Shown: positions 18,625 through 28,327, numbered from the stretch's first letter. The stretch: DNA of 64,000 bases from Paenibacillus albiflavus (GCF_004344915.1 NZ_SKFG01000012.1:1-64000); one strand, 5' to 3'. A program made the numbers and translations. The notes: a model not told the origin generated them from the letters alone.

Positions 18625-19980
18625 TTACAGTTGTGCCATTGCATTCTGCACGATTTGACCGATCAAATCCAATTCCTCTTCCGTTGTTACAAACGGTGGT
18701 GCAATCGTCAATATATTTGCATAGCCTGGAACGGTATCGCCATTCTTTCCGATGATAAGCCCTTGCTGCTTGCAGCTTTGGATTACTTTGAGTACTTTAT
18801 CTGGGGACGCTGGCGTCTTACTTGCCTTATCTTCAACAAGTTCAATTCCACACATGAAGCCAAAATAACGAATGTCTCCAACGTTCGGATGTTCAGCTAC
18901 TACTGAAATCCGCTTACGCAGCTCTTCACCAAGATAAGCAGAGCGCGCAACGAGGTCTTCCCGCTCCATAATATTCATATTCTCTAATCCGACAGCGCAA
19001 GATACCGGATTACCACCGAATGTATTCACATGCCTGAAATGAGAAGTAGGCTCATTCCCCTTGAATGTCTCATAAAGATCCGCTCGAACTGCAGTTGCGG
19101 ATAGCGGTGAATATGCGCTCGTTAAACCTTTAGCCATCGTAACAAAATCAGGCTGTACCCCATAGTTCTGATGCCCAAAACGTTGACCAGATCGACCAAA
19201 TCCGCAGATTACCTCATCGGCGATGAGCATCACACCGTACTTATCACATATCGCGCGAACCTGAGCCAAATAGTCGTCTGGCGGAACAATCACACCTCCG
19301 CCTGTAATGGTCGGCTCCAGAATAACTCCTGCGATCGTTTCTGGTCCTTCAGCGATGATCGTGTCTTCATAAGCCTTGGCACATTCCATCGCGCAATTAC
19401 TTTCCGATTGTCCAAACGGGCAGCGATAGCAATAAGGAGGGGGGACATGGACAAACCCTGTACCAAGCGGTTCATATTTGATTTTACGGCTGCTTTGTCC
19501 AGTTGCGCCAAGCGCTCCCATCGAGTTGCCATGATAGGCACGATATCTCGAAATGAACTTGTATCGAGTCGCCTCACCCTTCTGGTGATAATATTGTCTA
19601 ATGATTTTGAAGGCAACTTCATTGGCATCCGAACCTGAGTTGGAGAAGAAGATCCGATAGTCGCCTTCCAGCCAGTCATTAATTTTTTCTGCTAAACGAA
19701 TGCCTGGTTCATGCGATTGCGACATTGGAGAATAGGCTAATGTCTTCATCTGCTCGTATGCCTTCTCAGCAATTTCCACTCGACCATGTCCGACATTCAC
19801 ACACCATAGACCTGACATTCCGTCCAAAAACTTGTTACCCTCAACATCCGTAATCCAACTTCCTTCACCAGAGGCGACAATCATCGGGTTATCATTATGC
19901 GGGGACATATGATGCCAGACATACTTGCGATCCTTCTCTAGCAATTCTTCCTTCAGCGCCTTATTCTCCACCGTGTTCAC
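18625..19980 (-). CDS. Class III omega-aminotransferase (beta-alanine / beta-aminoisobutyrate)
   Basis: A 451-aa PLP enzyme of the class III aminotransferases. The cofactor Lys is in TMAKGLTSAYSPLSA, preceded by the LIADEVICGFGRSG block carrying the conserved Asp. FSNSGSDANEVAFKIIR near residue 107 binds the phosphate. Context points to transfer of the amino group from beta-alanine and beta-aminoisobutyrate to pyruvate or 2-oxoglutarate, giving the semialdehydes used by MmsA. An ATG at 20004 lacks a spaced Shine-Dalgarno, while AGGGGG lies 8 nt before GTG 19980, which I chose. It is divergent from the permease across a shared candidate operator. Confidence 0.9.
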   Translation of the reverse strand: MNTVENKALKEELLEKDRKYVWHHMSPHNDNPMIVASGEGSWITDVEGNKFLDGMSGLWCVNVGHGRVEIAEKAYEQMKTLAYSPMSQSHEPGIRLAEKINDWLEGDYRIFFSNSGSDANEVAFKIIRQYYHQKGEATRYKFISRYRAYHGNSMGALGATGQSSRKIKYEPLGTGFVHVPPPYCYRCPFGQSESNCAMECAKAYEDTIIAEGPETIAGVILEPTITGGGVIVPPDDYLAQVRAICDKYGVMLIADEVICGFGRSGQRFGHQNYGVQPDFVTMAKGLTSAYSPLSATAVRADLYETFKGNEPTSHFRHVNTFGGNPVSCAVGLENMNIMEREDLVARSAYLGEELRKRISVVAEHPNVGDIRYFGFMCGIELVEDKASKTPASPDKVLKVIQSCKQQGLIIGKNGDTVPGYANILTIAPPFVTTEEELDLIGQIVQNAMAQL

Positions 19981-20067
19981 CGAACATTCCCCCTCATCGT
20001 TCATCCTATGCGGAACCTAATCTGCACCTATTAAGCTCCATTATAGGAATGCGATGCTCGTATTGCA

Positions 20068-20151
20068 TTATACAAACTGTTTTTGAAAATAGTGGGAAAT
20101 TATTACATTGTGTAAAACGCTTACATCCAATCTGGGCGCAGTCTCTATTAA
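20068..20151. promoter_or_regulatory. Shared divergent promoter region with candidate operator
   Basis: TATTACATTGTGTAAAA at 20101-20117 matches the TTTTAC-N5-GTAAAA pattern with one mismatch. A reverse-strand TATAAT (20073-20068) lies 38.5 bp away toward the aminotransferase. A forward TATTAA (20146-20151) lies 39.5 bp away toward the permease. The symmetry suits one bound activator serving both genes. The right half also overlaps an imperfect cre-like TGTAAAACGCTTACA, so a CcpA reading is possible. Confidence 0.5.
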
Positions 20152-20275
20152 CAGGCTGTAAAACTATAAAATGAATAATAATTCCATCTTGTCAAAATAA
20201 TGGGTAGTAGAGTAAACTCATCTCAGAGTATCTTGACTCCATGCGTGAGCATCTACTTTGTAGAGGAGGAATCTT

Positions 20276-21754
20276 ATGCAATTACAGGTTGAAGAGAATG
20301 GTATTGTTACTCTGACACCAGAGGGTGAGAATCTCATCAAAGACAGCGCCATGTATAACGAGGGATTACGTCCAACTAGAAAGAATGAACATCATTGGAC
20401 TGCATACAATTTTGCTAGCTTATGGATTGGAATGTGTATCTGTCTTCCCGCTTATTCCCTTGCAGCAGGATTAATCTCGATTGGAATGAATTGGTGGCAG
20501 GCAGTAGGAACGATTACGCTTGGTAACCTCATCGTCCTTGTTCCGATCCTACTGAATTCGCACGCTGGAACGAAGTATGGAATTCCTTACCCTGTATTTG
20601 CACGACTCTGGTTTGGATCAAGAGGTGCTCATATTCCCGCCATTGCACGTGGAATCATTGCATCTGGCTGGTTCGGAATTAACTGTTGGTTTGCGGGCGC
20701 AGCGCTCGATACGCTACTAGTCGCCATGAGCGGATGGGCGAACGTCCCAGGACATCTCGGCATATCTTTTGTATTCATGTGGCTGCTGAATGTTGTAATC
20801 GCTTACCGTGGGCCAGAAGCTGTTCGTCGCATGGAGAACTGGGCCGCTCCAACATTAATCGTAATGAGCTTAGCCTTACTTGTATGGGCGCTCACTTCGG
20901 CGGGTGGTTGGGGACCAATGCTCTCTGCACCTTCTAAATTCACCACAACAGGTGATTTCTTCAAAGTATTCTTTCCTTCCTTAACTGGAGCCATTGCTTT
21001 CTGGTCTACGCTCGCACTAAACATTCCCGATTTCTGTCGATACGCCAAAACGCAAAAATCGCAAATTGTCGGACAATCTACAGCACTGCCTACGACTATG
21101 GGCTTATTCTCCTTTATCGGAGTTGCCGTAGCTTCCGCGACTGTCGTTATTTTTGGCGAAGCAATCTGGGACCCTGCTGCACTTCTAGCTAAATTCTCAC
21201 CTATCGTTATTTTCCTTGGTACGCTTGGCATTATACTTGCCACGGTTACAACAAACGTTGCAGCTAACGTAATTGCGCCTGCTCGTGCTGTTGAGAATAT
21301 TTGGCCGAGAAAATTCACGTATGGATTCGGTGTTATTGTGACAGGTCTATTCTCGCTTCTCTTACAACCATGGTTCATTCTGGAGAACTTCGGTAATTAT
21401 ATTTTTGGATGGCTTGGAACTTATGGAGCGCTGCTAGGACCAATCGAAGGCATTGCAATTGCTGACTATTGGTTCGTACGTAGACGTCAGCTTCAGCTAA
21501 CCGAACTGTATCAGCCGAATGGAAGATATAGCTATAAAGGTGGATTCAATCAAAAAGCAATCTGGGCACTATTGATCGGGATCGGGATAAACGTCGTCTG
21601 CAAGTACATTCCTGGATTAGAATTTATCTGGGATAATGCTTGGATTGTAGGACTATTAGTGTCTATGCTGCTCTATAGCTGGTTCATGAATAAAGATCAA
21701 TCTTTGCTTAGTCCAACCGAATATAAGAAATTCACGAAACAAATTAGCGGCTAA
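20276..21754 (+). CDS. NCS1 family nucleobase/hydantoin/allantoin permease
   Basis: A 492-aa membrane symporter with about 12 hydrophobic segments. NCS1 marks include the RPTRKNEHHWTAYNFASLWIGM-type N-terminus, GIPYPVFARLWFG near residue 100, and IPDFCRYAKTQKSQIVGQ near 250. It imports a nucleobase or related ring; here uracil or thymine (or dihydropyrimidine) is the natural inference because it is divergent from the pathway aminotransferase. GAGGAGG precedes the ATG. It is monocistronic, ended by a strong terminator. Confidence 0.93.
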   Translation: MQLQVEENGIVTLTPEGENLIKDSAMYNEGLRPTRKNEHHWTAYNFASLWIGMCICLPAYSLAAGLISIGMNWWQAVGTITLGNLIVLVPILLNSHAGTKYGIPYPVFARLWFGSRGAHIPAIARGIIASGWFGINCWFAGAALDTLLVAMSGWANVPGHLGISFVFMWLLNVVIAYRGPEAVRRMENWAAPTLIVMSLALLVWALTSAGGWGPMLSAPSKFTTTGDFFKVFFPSLTGAIAFWSTLALNIPDFCRYAKTQKSQIVGQSTALPTTMGLFSFIGVAVASATVVIFGEAIWDPAALLAKFSPIVIFLGTLGIILATVTTNVAANVIAPARAVENIWPRKFTYGFGVIVTGLFSLLLQPWFILENFGNYIFGWLGTYGALLGPIEGIAIADYWFVRRRQLQLTELYQPNGRYSYKGGFNQKAIWALLIGIGINVVCKYIPGLEFIWDNAWIVGLLVSMLLYSWFMNKDQSLLSPTEYKKFTKQISG

Positions 21755-21767
21755 TTAAATACGAAAA

Positions 21768-21821
21768 CTAGGCTTATTCCTCCAGTAGATTATTCTGCCG
21801 TTGGAATAAGCCTTTTGTTAT
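21768..21821 (+). terminator. Terminator after the NCS1 permease
   Basis: An 11-bp perfect stem AGGCTTATTCC / GGAATAAGCCT with a 22-nt loop, followed by TTTTGTTATTT. Confidence 0.92.
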
Positions 21822-21897
21822 TTAATCACTCATCCTTGAAATTCCCCGTACGTTATGATTATGATATGATCGAACAAGAATTATCAGGGGGGACATT

Positions 21898-22287
21898 ATG
21901 CAGCAATTACCATGGCAAGTAGACACAGTTAGCGTCGGCGCAGGCCGTACGATTGTGCAAGCAGTCGTCGTTAGTGTAGATCAAGGCATCAATCTGTATA
22001 TTGGGGGAGGAGAAGATCCTCATATAGGAACAGTTATTATATGTGAGCCTAGACCAAGTCTACGTAATGACGGTACTTATAGCTGCACAACTTCTGTACA
22101 TAATTTTCTTGGACATAAAGACGATCTTCTGGCTAAACCAATAGCTGAAGCACTGTGCAAACAGCTGCGTAAACCAGTTGTCATTACAGCTGGGATCCAT
22201 GTGGATGATGCAACTGATGAGGAGCTTGAGGCATTTCTTGCTAGCATACCTTTACTAACCGATAAATTAATCTCGAGACTATCGTGA
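21898..22287 (+). CDS. LpdD-like prenylated-flavin chaperone domain protein
   Basis: A 129-aa cytoplasmic protein resembling the LpdD/PrFMN chaperone-like family: VGAGRTIVQAVVVSVDQGINLYIGGGEDPHIGTV near the N-terminus and HKDDLLAKPIAEALCKQLRKPVVITAGIHVDDAT in the second half. Characterised LpdD helps mature prenyl-FMN-dependent UbiD-type decarboxylases, but no UbiD or UbiX partner lies in the window. AGGGGGG precedes the ATG. It stands alone between two terminators. The family assignment is from memory of the motif and is moderately sure; the function here is open. Confidence 0.65.
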   Translation: MQQLPWQVDTVSVGAGRTIVQAVVVSVDQGINLYIGGGEDPHIGTVIICEPRPSLRNDGTYSCTTSVHNFLGHKDDLLAKPIAEALCKQLRKPVVITAGIHVDDATDEELEAFLASIPLLTDKLISRLS

Positions 22288-22293
22288 GTCACA

Positions 22294-22349
22294 AAAAAGA
22301 GGCGTTCCCTTAGTAGAAAAATCTACATTAGAGAACAGCCTCTATTTTG
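22294..22349. terminator. Bidirectional terminator
   Basis: A long stem, GAGGCGTTCCCTTAGTAGA with its imperfect complement TCTACATTAGAGAACAGCCTC, flanked by an A-run at left and TATTTTGTTT at right. It separates convergent genes and reaches the stop of the AI-2E family gene. Confidence 0.88.
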
Positions 22350-22350
22350 T

Positions 22351-23406
22351 TTATTCATCTGAAGTTGGCGCTTTAGGTAAGTCAGTATCTGCTCCCTTAA
22401 CTTCAATTGTCTTGACATCAATCACATCAAGCATAAATACGAAGATCGGAATCCCGATGATTAGCCCCCACATCCCGAAAATATGCTCAGAAACAATGAG
22501 TATGATAAAAGTATAGAATATCGGCAGATGTGTTTTGGAACTCATGAGTTTAGGATTAAGAACATAAGCTTCAAATGCATGCAAGATCGCAACCAATACG
22601 AGCATGATAATGACGTACTCGACTCCGCCAATGCTAAAGCCAATAAAGCTCAGCGGGAACAATGAAATAAACGCACCAGCAACCGGAATTAGACCTAGTA
22701 AGAACACAATCAAGGCAAGCCCCAGCAAGTGCGGGAAACCTAACGCCCATAGCATCAGCGACGTTAGAATCGTGTTGATTAATGAAATAAGCAATTGAGC
22801 TTCAATTACTTTACCGAAGGTTTGAGCAAACTTGGTGCCGAAATAATCGATTTCAACGAAAAGCCAGCTTAGCTTGCTTGAAAGAAATTTACTGCTAAAT
22901 TTGGCGATATTCGATTTTTCCATAAGGAAGAATAGGCTTAGTATCAAAGCAATCAGTACATTCATTCCAATATTTGAGACTTTCATAATAATTCCCATAC
23001 CTGGTTGAATGTAGCTGCGGAAATCGATCGATTCCAAAGAATCTAGGAATTTCACAATGTACATACCGAACTCAGTATCGTGCGGGCGATAATATGCATT
23101 ACGAATGAGTCCTACAAGCTGCATAATTTCATTACCAATGAGCGGGAATAATTTGTAGACACCTAGTACTACAATTGTTATGAGAAGGACATAGAGAATA
23201 GGGAGGATTACTTTAGGGTGTATAGAGAAGAATCGATCCGTCACCTTGAGAACTGCTCTGTGCAAGCTACCCATCAGGAACGTAAATAGTAATGTTAACA
23301 GAAGCACATTCGCCATACTTCTAAGGCTGTAAATAATAATACAGATCAACACTAATATAGAAAAACGTTTGAAGCCCTGACTTCGTAATAATTGTTTTAA
23401 ATCCAT
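22351..23406 (-). CDS. AI-2E family transporter (UPF0118)
   Basis: A 351-aa membrane protein with about seven or eight hydrophobic segments and a soluble middle region (about 100-150), the usual AI-2E exporter family layout. Family-typical stretches are the glycine-rich GLALIVFLLGLIPVAGAFISLFP and FGMWGLIIGIPIFVFMLDV. Members have been linked to autoinducer export or Na+/H+ antiport; the substrate here is unknown. GAGGTG lies 7 nt before ATG 23406; an in-frame TTG 18 bases upstream has no such signal. Single gene. Confidence 0.85.
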   Translation of the reverse strand: MDLKQLLRSQGFKRFSILVLICIIIYSLRSMANVLLLTLLFTFLMGSLHRAVLKVTDRFFSIHPKVILPILYVLLITIVVLGVYKLFPLIGNEIMQLVGLIRNAYYRPHDTEFGMYIVKFLDSLESIDFRSYIQPGMGIIMKVSNIGMNVLIALILSLFFLMEKSNIAKFSSKFLSSKLSWLFVEIDYFGTKFAQTFGKVIEAQLLISLINTILTSLMLWALGFPHLLGLALIVFLLGLIPVAGAFISLFPLSFIGFSIGGVEYVIIMLVLVAILHAFEAYVLNPKLMSSKTHLPIFYTFIILIVSEHIFGMWGLIIGIPIFVFMLDVIDVKTIEVKGADTDLPKAPTSDE

Positions 23407-23539
23407 CCAATCACACCTCGTCAATCATAGAATTGCCTTAGTTATAGCTTATATTACGCTAGTCATGTGGCTAGAGTTTCATTGTATCAAAAAATAAGCG
23501 TATTAACTATATACATTCTTATCATAATTCAACAAAATC

Positions 23540-23577
23540 AGCCCAAAAATCCTTGAATAATCAAGTCTTTTTGGGCA
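23540..23577 (-). terminator. Terminator after the chemoreceptor gene
   Basis: GCCCAAAAA-GA-CTTGA / TCAAG-GA-TTTTTGGGC stem on the reverse strand with a TGATTTTGTTG tail, 32 nt past the stop codon. Confidence 0.85.
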
Positions 23578-23607
23578 TTGGTAGGTGTGAGTGCACAGTA
23601 AACCAGT

Positions 23608-25362
23608 TTACTTCGTTTTGAACTTCGTAATTTCCTGATTCATTTCCTTCGAAGTCTCATTGAGCACACGCGATTGAATCGTAATTTCATCCATCGTTGC
23701 TAGCTGTTCTTCTGTTGCGGCAGCTACATTCTGCGCATTTGCAGAAGATATCTCTGACATGTTAGCCAGCTCATCAATCGTTGCGTTCACTTCCTCTATG
23801 CTAGCTGATAATTGTTCAGTGGAAGCCGAGCTCTCTTGTACTTGCGCGTTAATGTTCTCCATCGCTGAGGTAATGGCATGGAAGGTGCTGCTAACTTCCA
23901 ACATCAAGTTCGAGCCTTCTAATACAGCCATCTCACTCTTGGTAATCACATCATCCATTTGCTCTATATCACCTTGTACGGACTTAATAATATTTGCGAT
24001 GTTCTCGGCAGATTGCGATGATCGTTCGGCAAGCTTTCGGATCTCATTGGCAACGACATTGAATCCTCGACCATGCTCTCCTGCACGTGCCGCTTCAATT
24101 GAAGCATTCAAAGATAACAAATTCGTCTGATTGGCAATCTCACTTATCGCAGTAACGATCTGAGCAATTTCTATCGATTGCGCAAGCAACTTTTGCAATT
24201 GATCATTGGAATCATGCACTCTATCCTTTATAGTAACCATCTGATTAGCAGTTTGCTCCATGACTCCATTACCTTGTGCAGCCTGCGAGGAAACAGTAGA
24301 CACCGTATCTGCTATATCACTAGAAGATTCTGCTATTCGTCCAACACCGAGCGATATTTCCTCAATCGCACGCTTTGTCTCCTCAATGCTTTGCAGCTGG
24401 CTCTCAGCTTTCGACGCCAACTCTTGCGTGCTCTGTGTCACATCACCAGCCGAAAGAACCGTTTGCTCTGCCCCCTCACGTAAGCTGTTCGCCGCTTCCT
24501 CCACTTTGACAGCAGTTGATTTGACGCCTGAAATAAGAGTAGCAATCTGTATGATCATTTCGTTAAAATTACGTTTTAGTACGCCGAACTCATCTTTTCG
24601 TGCATCTTCCATTTGAATAGTTAAATCACCTTGTGCTACGAGCTGAGTCTTCTCTGTTAATTTTTTGAGCGGTGATAATTGCTTGTGCAAGAAGATAGCA
24701 ACCACAATCAGCATCATGATACTGATCCCGAAACTAATCAGCGTAATCATGAGCAGGGAATGATTTAAATCTTTATTTACACTATCGTAATCAAGATCTA
24801 TGCCTAGAATCGCAATTGGTTCGCCCTTCTCATTTTTGATACGCATAAAAGAGGATATATCCATTTCCAAAACACCTTGATAGGGATCTGAAATAGCGGT
24901 GTCCGATTTATCCAGTCCTTCCAATCCCTTCTTTAGAGCATCTGGCAGTTCATATGTCGAGAAATGATCAAGTCCTTCTTTCTTTAATGAATCATTCACA
25001 GCTAATAATTTGAGTGAGACCTTATCACCATTCCTAATTGGATCTATACTAAATAAAAAGGCATTAATAATGTAAGGATCGTTTGTTGCAGCGGTTAAGT
25101 GCTTTTCAAGTTCAACGAAAATCTCTTCACTTGGCGTGCCATTCTTTTTAGATATATCGGCCAGCTGCTCAATGGCATCGTTCTCAAGCAGAACCTGATG
25201 ATACAATGTCTTGGTAACACTACTTACACTATCATAATAAACCGTTTTTTCCCTTTGGTACGAGATGGTATTTAGGATCAATGTTAGTATGATGAATGCT
25301 ATGGATAACATCAAAACTACCTTGCGAACAATACTTTTTCTGAAAAAATCGATAATAATCAT
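23608..25362 (-). CDS. Methyl-accepting chemotaxis protein
   Basis: A 584-aa receptor. A transmembrane helix at about 12-32 is followed by an extracytoplasmic sensor (about 33-200), a second helix (about 203-226), a HAMP domain (about 227-280) and the signalling domain. The signalling tip [22 protein letters not shown] is intact. The periplasmic-side sensor looks like a Cache-type fold, but the ligand is unknown. GGGGG precedes the ATG. It is separated by terminators on both sides; its nearest neighbour upstream is the carbohydrate operon, so a sugar-linked taxis role is conceivable only. Confidence 0.93.
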   Translation of the reverse strand: MIIIDFFRKSIVRKVVLMLSIAFIILTLILNTISYQREKTVYYDSVSSVTKTLYHQVLLENDAIEQLADISKKNGTPSEEIFVELEKHLTAATNDPYIINAFLFSIDPIRNGDKVSLKLLAVNDSLKKEGLDHFSTYELPDALKKGLEGLDKSDTAISDPYQGVLEMDISSFMRIKNEKGEPIAILGIDLDYDSVNKDLNHSLLMITLISFGISIMMLIVVAIFLHKQLSPLKKLTEKTQLVAQGDLTIQMEDARKDEFGVLKRNFNEMIIQIATLISGVKSTAVKVEEAANSLREGAEQTVLSAGDVTQSTQELASKAESQLQSIEETKRAIEEISLGVGRIAESSSDIADTVSTVSSQAAQGNGVMEQTANQMVTIKDRVHDSNDQLQKLLAQSIEIAQIVTAISEIANQTNLLSLNASIEAARAGEHGRGFNVVANEIRKLAERSSQSAENIANIIKSVQGDIEQMDDVITKSEMAVLEGSNLMLEVSSTFHAITSAMENINAQVQESSASTEQLSASIEEVNATIDELANMSEISSANAQNVAAATEEQLATMDEITIQSRVLNETSKEMNQEITKFKTK

Positions 25363-25460
25363 GGTAATCCCCCAATTTGATTCGTTTCTATATATATTTT
25401 TTTATCGGTTAATGTCGAATGTTATTGAAGATTAGGAAACTATAAAGATAAATTTACTTA

Positions 25461-25496
25461 AAAAGCTGATATCGATATAGATCGACATCAGCTCTC
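25461..25496 (-). terminator. Terminator after the glycosidase-like gene
   Basis: AGCTGATGTCGAT / ATCGATATCAGCT stem on the reverse strand followed by TTTTTAAG, right after the stop codon. Confidence 0.88.
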
Positions 25497-25500
25497 AATA

Positions 25501-28254
25501 TTATTCGCTATAAATTTCTATCTCTGATATTTGTGCTGCCGGCCAAGCTGTATTCTCTGTGATATTCAATCGAATGTACTGCAAATTGACTGCTCCATCT
25601 ACTTGAAGCTCCACACGATTCTTGTTGCGGGGATCAAAAACGACATTAGCCCGCTGCCTAATGGTTTGGAAGGTTTGACCGTCCGAGCTGCCCAGTATTT
25701 CAATCTCCTCTGTTCTTGCTTCCCATGCATCGAGCGGAGGCAAGCTTAGACCGATTCGACTAATGCTCTGCTGCTCACCAAGATTCACTGTAATGGATTG
25801 GGGGAATCTCTTTGGCATGCTCTCCCAATAAGTGAATGGATCTCCATCTACGGTCAAACTAGCAGGGAATTCCTTAGCTGTATCAGTTGATGATACAATT
25901 TCCTTGCGTAATGCCAAATTAACAGCTTCCTTCATTTTGCCGAACGAGACATCCTTAACCATGCTTGGAACATCCGAGCCTGTTAATTCCACATAGTCCA
26001 CTTGAAGCCCATTAATCAGACGAACATAATCGAATTGGACGCGATCACCCGCTTCGCTAACAGGCAAATCAGCAACTTTATTTCCGTTTGCCTCATATGC
26101 AGTGATGAACGCATGCTTCCACTTCGCATTCTTCTGAATGCTTAAGGTGGTATCCGAGCCAATGGGTTGATAGATACGAATGCTGTTATCACTGCGCAGT
26201 TCAATCAAATAATGTTCTCCATGATCCAAATCGGTTCCATTATACCGTGTATAGCTTCCTGCCCTTACGCTTTGGTCCTTCGCGCTAACCTCAAATCCAC
26301 CTGCGGTTAGCGTATGCTGGTCATTGATTACATAAGACTTCTCCGTATCCCAATTCGCTATTACCGCATATTGATCGTACTGTGTCTCTGTAACAGCATG
26401 ACCAAGCTGCTTATAATCCTTTACTAACGCATCCCCGTACGGGGCAAGCACATACTTCTGGAACGCACCTACAAGATGAATCCATGGATTATCGGTGCCG
26501 TGGAACAGATCCCCGCTTAATTGATAGCCCATCGCCAAGTTCCACCGCAGCATATCCTTCGTATCGGTCATCGTCTCTGCAGCAAGATCGTGCTGATACA
26601 ACATCACCTTATCTCTTAGGAGCATGCTAACCATCGGATAATAATCCGTATAAGAAGCGGTTTTCTTCCGATATCCGAGAAGATCCCATAGATAGTTCGT
26701 TCCCATGAAGCCTACCGTATCATTCGCTAATACATCCGTTCCATCCTCGGTGTACATATGATGTGAACTATTCGCAAAATACTTCCTGACGCCCTCAAAG
26801 TAAGCGCTGGATTCATCTGCATTCGCTAAATACCCTTCGTTATACAAAAAAGGAGCATTGCGTATCCCCCATTGATCCTCAAAAATCCCATCCATCCCTG
26901 CCTCTAGCAGCTTCTTATGCTCCTCTTCAATTCGCTGCACGACATAAGGATGATTCATATTCATCACATAACCGCTATGGCTGCCGTAATCCTCTTTGAT
27001 CAAATTCCCGCTCTGCTGCTGTACGACGATATCGTTCAGATCAACGCCTGTCGGAAGTGCTTGGAGTGTCGGTGAATGTACTCCCCACCAAGAGAAATTC
27101 GTATAGGGAACAATTCGATTTCCCTTATCCTTGGCATACTGAATAAATGCTCGAAGCTCTGCCTCGCTTCCCCACTTCGGATCAGGAGGCAGAAAATCAG
27201 GGTAATTCTCATCGTGACCTCCCTTCTGAAAGCCAACTAAGTGAAGCACAGATGCGTAATCCATTTGATCTACGTAATTGCTAGCTAATGTACCCCAGTT
27301 CGCTTGACCAAGTGCTGAAATATCGAGCTTCATAAAAGGCAGCTGCAAATATGATTCCTTATCCTTGCCAAGCTTATCTGCTAACGAACGATAAGCCGCA
27401 ATCTGGTTCATTTCCCGATAGCTCTGAATGATATTCGGATAATCGCCACCAATTTCCATCACAATCAATGGCGTGGACCATTCTGATTTAGGTTTGATCA
27501 ACGTTGTGTAATTATGGACAAAGGCTGTTTTCCCTGCGTCGTCCACTTGATTCTTGAAGCCCAAATTTTGCGAAGCTATAAGCTTATCCTTAGAATGAAG
27601 ATCGTACAAAGATAAATTACCGTTCTGTGTACGCAAAGAAATCAGACTTGCGAACATGACACCAGGATACTGATCTTCAAATGAATTGTTCTCTGTGAAG
27701 AACGCTGGCTTCAGCTTTGCTCCTGGCAGCATCGGCAGTAAACCATCGACTACCTGATCGGAGGAAGCTTTCAGCTCATAAGGAAAACGGAATGATTGGA
27801 TCGTATTCTCCGAATCATTGACTACTTTAGCGCGCATCCCTATACGGTTATCCTGTCCGAATGTAACGGTCACATCTACCTTAAGCTCGCCTGCGTAATG
27901 CAACAACAGTTCTCCTGCGCCAGCATTCCACTCGTAGGAGAAATGGGCCATTTTCTTGCTATTCACCGATTGATCCCCATTCATAAAAGCCCACCAAAGC
28001 ACATTGTCTCGATTGCCGACGCTTAACTTATCGTTAAATTGCTTATCCTGCACATAGGCAATTCCACCGTTATCTGCCCGAAAGGCTATTTCATACTTGG
28101 AATTGCTGATGACAAAGAGCCCATTCGTTTCTTGATAGCTAACCTTTGATCCTGCAAATAGATGATAGATCAAGGCACTTACAATACCGAGGATTAATAA
28201 TGCTCCTAAAGAAACCAATATCCACTTATTGCGAACCACTTCAGTCAATCGCAT
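25501..28254 (-). CDS. Membrane-anchored glycoside hydrolase-like protein with C-terminal F5/8 (CBM32-like) domain
   Basis: A 917-aa protein. One N-terminal membrane helix (about 12-33) anchors it outside the cell. A beta-rich region (40-290) precedes a TIM-barrel-like stretch (about 300-620). That stretch includes PYTNFSWWGVHSP, LEAGMDGIFEDQWGIRN and MYTEDGTDVLANDT, whose acidic residues are plausible catalytic groups. A beta domain follows, and the last 150 residues look like a discoidin/F5-8 type C domain, with TVDGDPFTYWES and a final AAQISEIEIYSE. It resembles DUF-type families near GH101/GH36 clan enzymes, but I cannot fix the family. It follows the binding-protein gene and probably digests the substrate taken up by this transporter. 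Confidence 0.75.
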   Translation of the reverse strand: MRLTEVVRNKWILVSLGALLILGIVSALIYHLFAGSKVSYQETNGLFVISNSKYEIAFRADNGGIAYVQDKQFNDKLSVGNRDNVLWWAFMNGDQSVNSKKMAHFSYEWNAGAGELLLHYAGELKVDVTVTFGQDNRIGMRAKVVNDSENTIQSFRFPYELKASSDQVVDGLLPMLPGAKLKPAFFTENNSFEDQYPGVMFASLISLRTQNGNLSLYDLHSKDKLIASQNLGFKNQVDDAGKTAFVHNYTTLIKPKSEWSTPLIVMEIGGDYPNIIQSYREMNQIAAYRSLADKLGKDKESYLQLPFMKLDISALGQANWGTLASNYVDQMDYASVLHLVGFQKGGHDENYPDFLPPDPKWGSEAELRAFIQYAKDKGNRIVPYTNFSWWGVHSPTLQALPTGVDLNDIVVQQQSGNLIKEDYGSHSGYVMNMNHPYVVQRIEEEHKKLLEAGMDGIFEDQWGIRNAPFLYNEGYLANADESSAYFEGVRKYFANSSHHMYTEDGTDVLANDTVGFMGTNYLWDLLGYRKKTASYTDYYPMVSMLLRDKVMLYQHDLAAETMTDTKDMLRWNLAMGYQLSGDLFHGTDNPWIHLVGAFQKYVLAPYGDALVKDYKQLGHAVTETQYDQYAVIANWDTEKSYVINDQHTLTAGGFEVSAKDQSVRAGSYTRYNGTDLDHGEHYLIELRSDNSIRIYQPIGSDTTLSIQKNAKWKHAFITAYEANGNKVADLPVSEAGDRVQFDYVRLINGLQVDYVELTGSDVPSMVKDVSFGKMKEAVNLALRKEIVSSTDTAKEFPASLTVDGDPFTYWESMPKRFPQSITVNLGEQQSISRIGLSLPPLDAWEARTEEIEILGSSDGQTFQTIRQRANVVFDPRNKNRVELQVDGAVNLQYIRLNITENTAWPAAQISEIEIYSE

Positions 28255-28288
28255 TCACCTCTACTTTGGCCATAATTAGGCGTCATAA

Positions 28289-28318
28289 AGAATCCAGCTC
28301 TAAGCTAGAGCTGGATCG
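28289..28318 (-). terminator. Intercistronic hairpin between binding protein and glycosidase
   Basis: Perfect stem ATCCAGCTCTA-GCTT-AGAGCTGGAT on the reverse strand followed by TCTTTATG. The T-run is weak, so it may attenuate rather than end transcription, or stabilise the upstream mRNA. Confidence 0.7.
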
Positions 28319-28327
28319 TTACCACAA

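Noticed and set aside
20111-20125. CcpA cre-like TGTAAAACGCTTACA
   Set aside because: It has one base too many for the consensus and overlaps the better-supported palindrome; kept only as an alternative reading.
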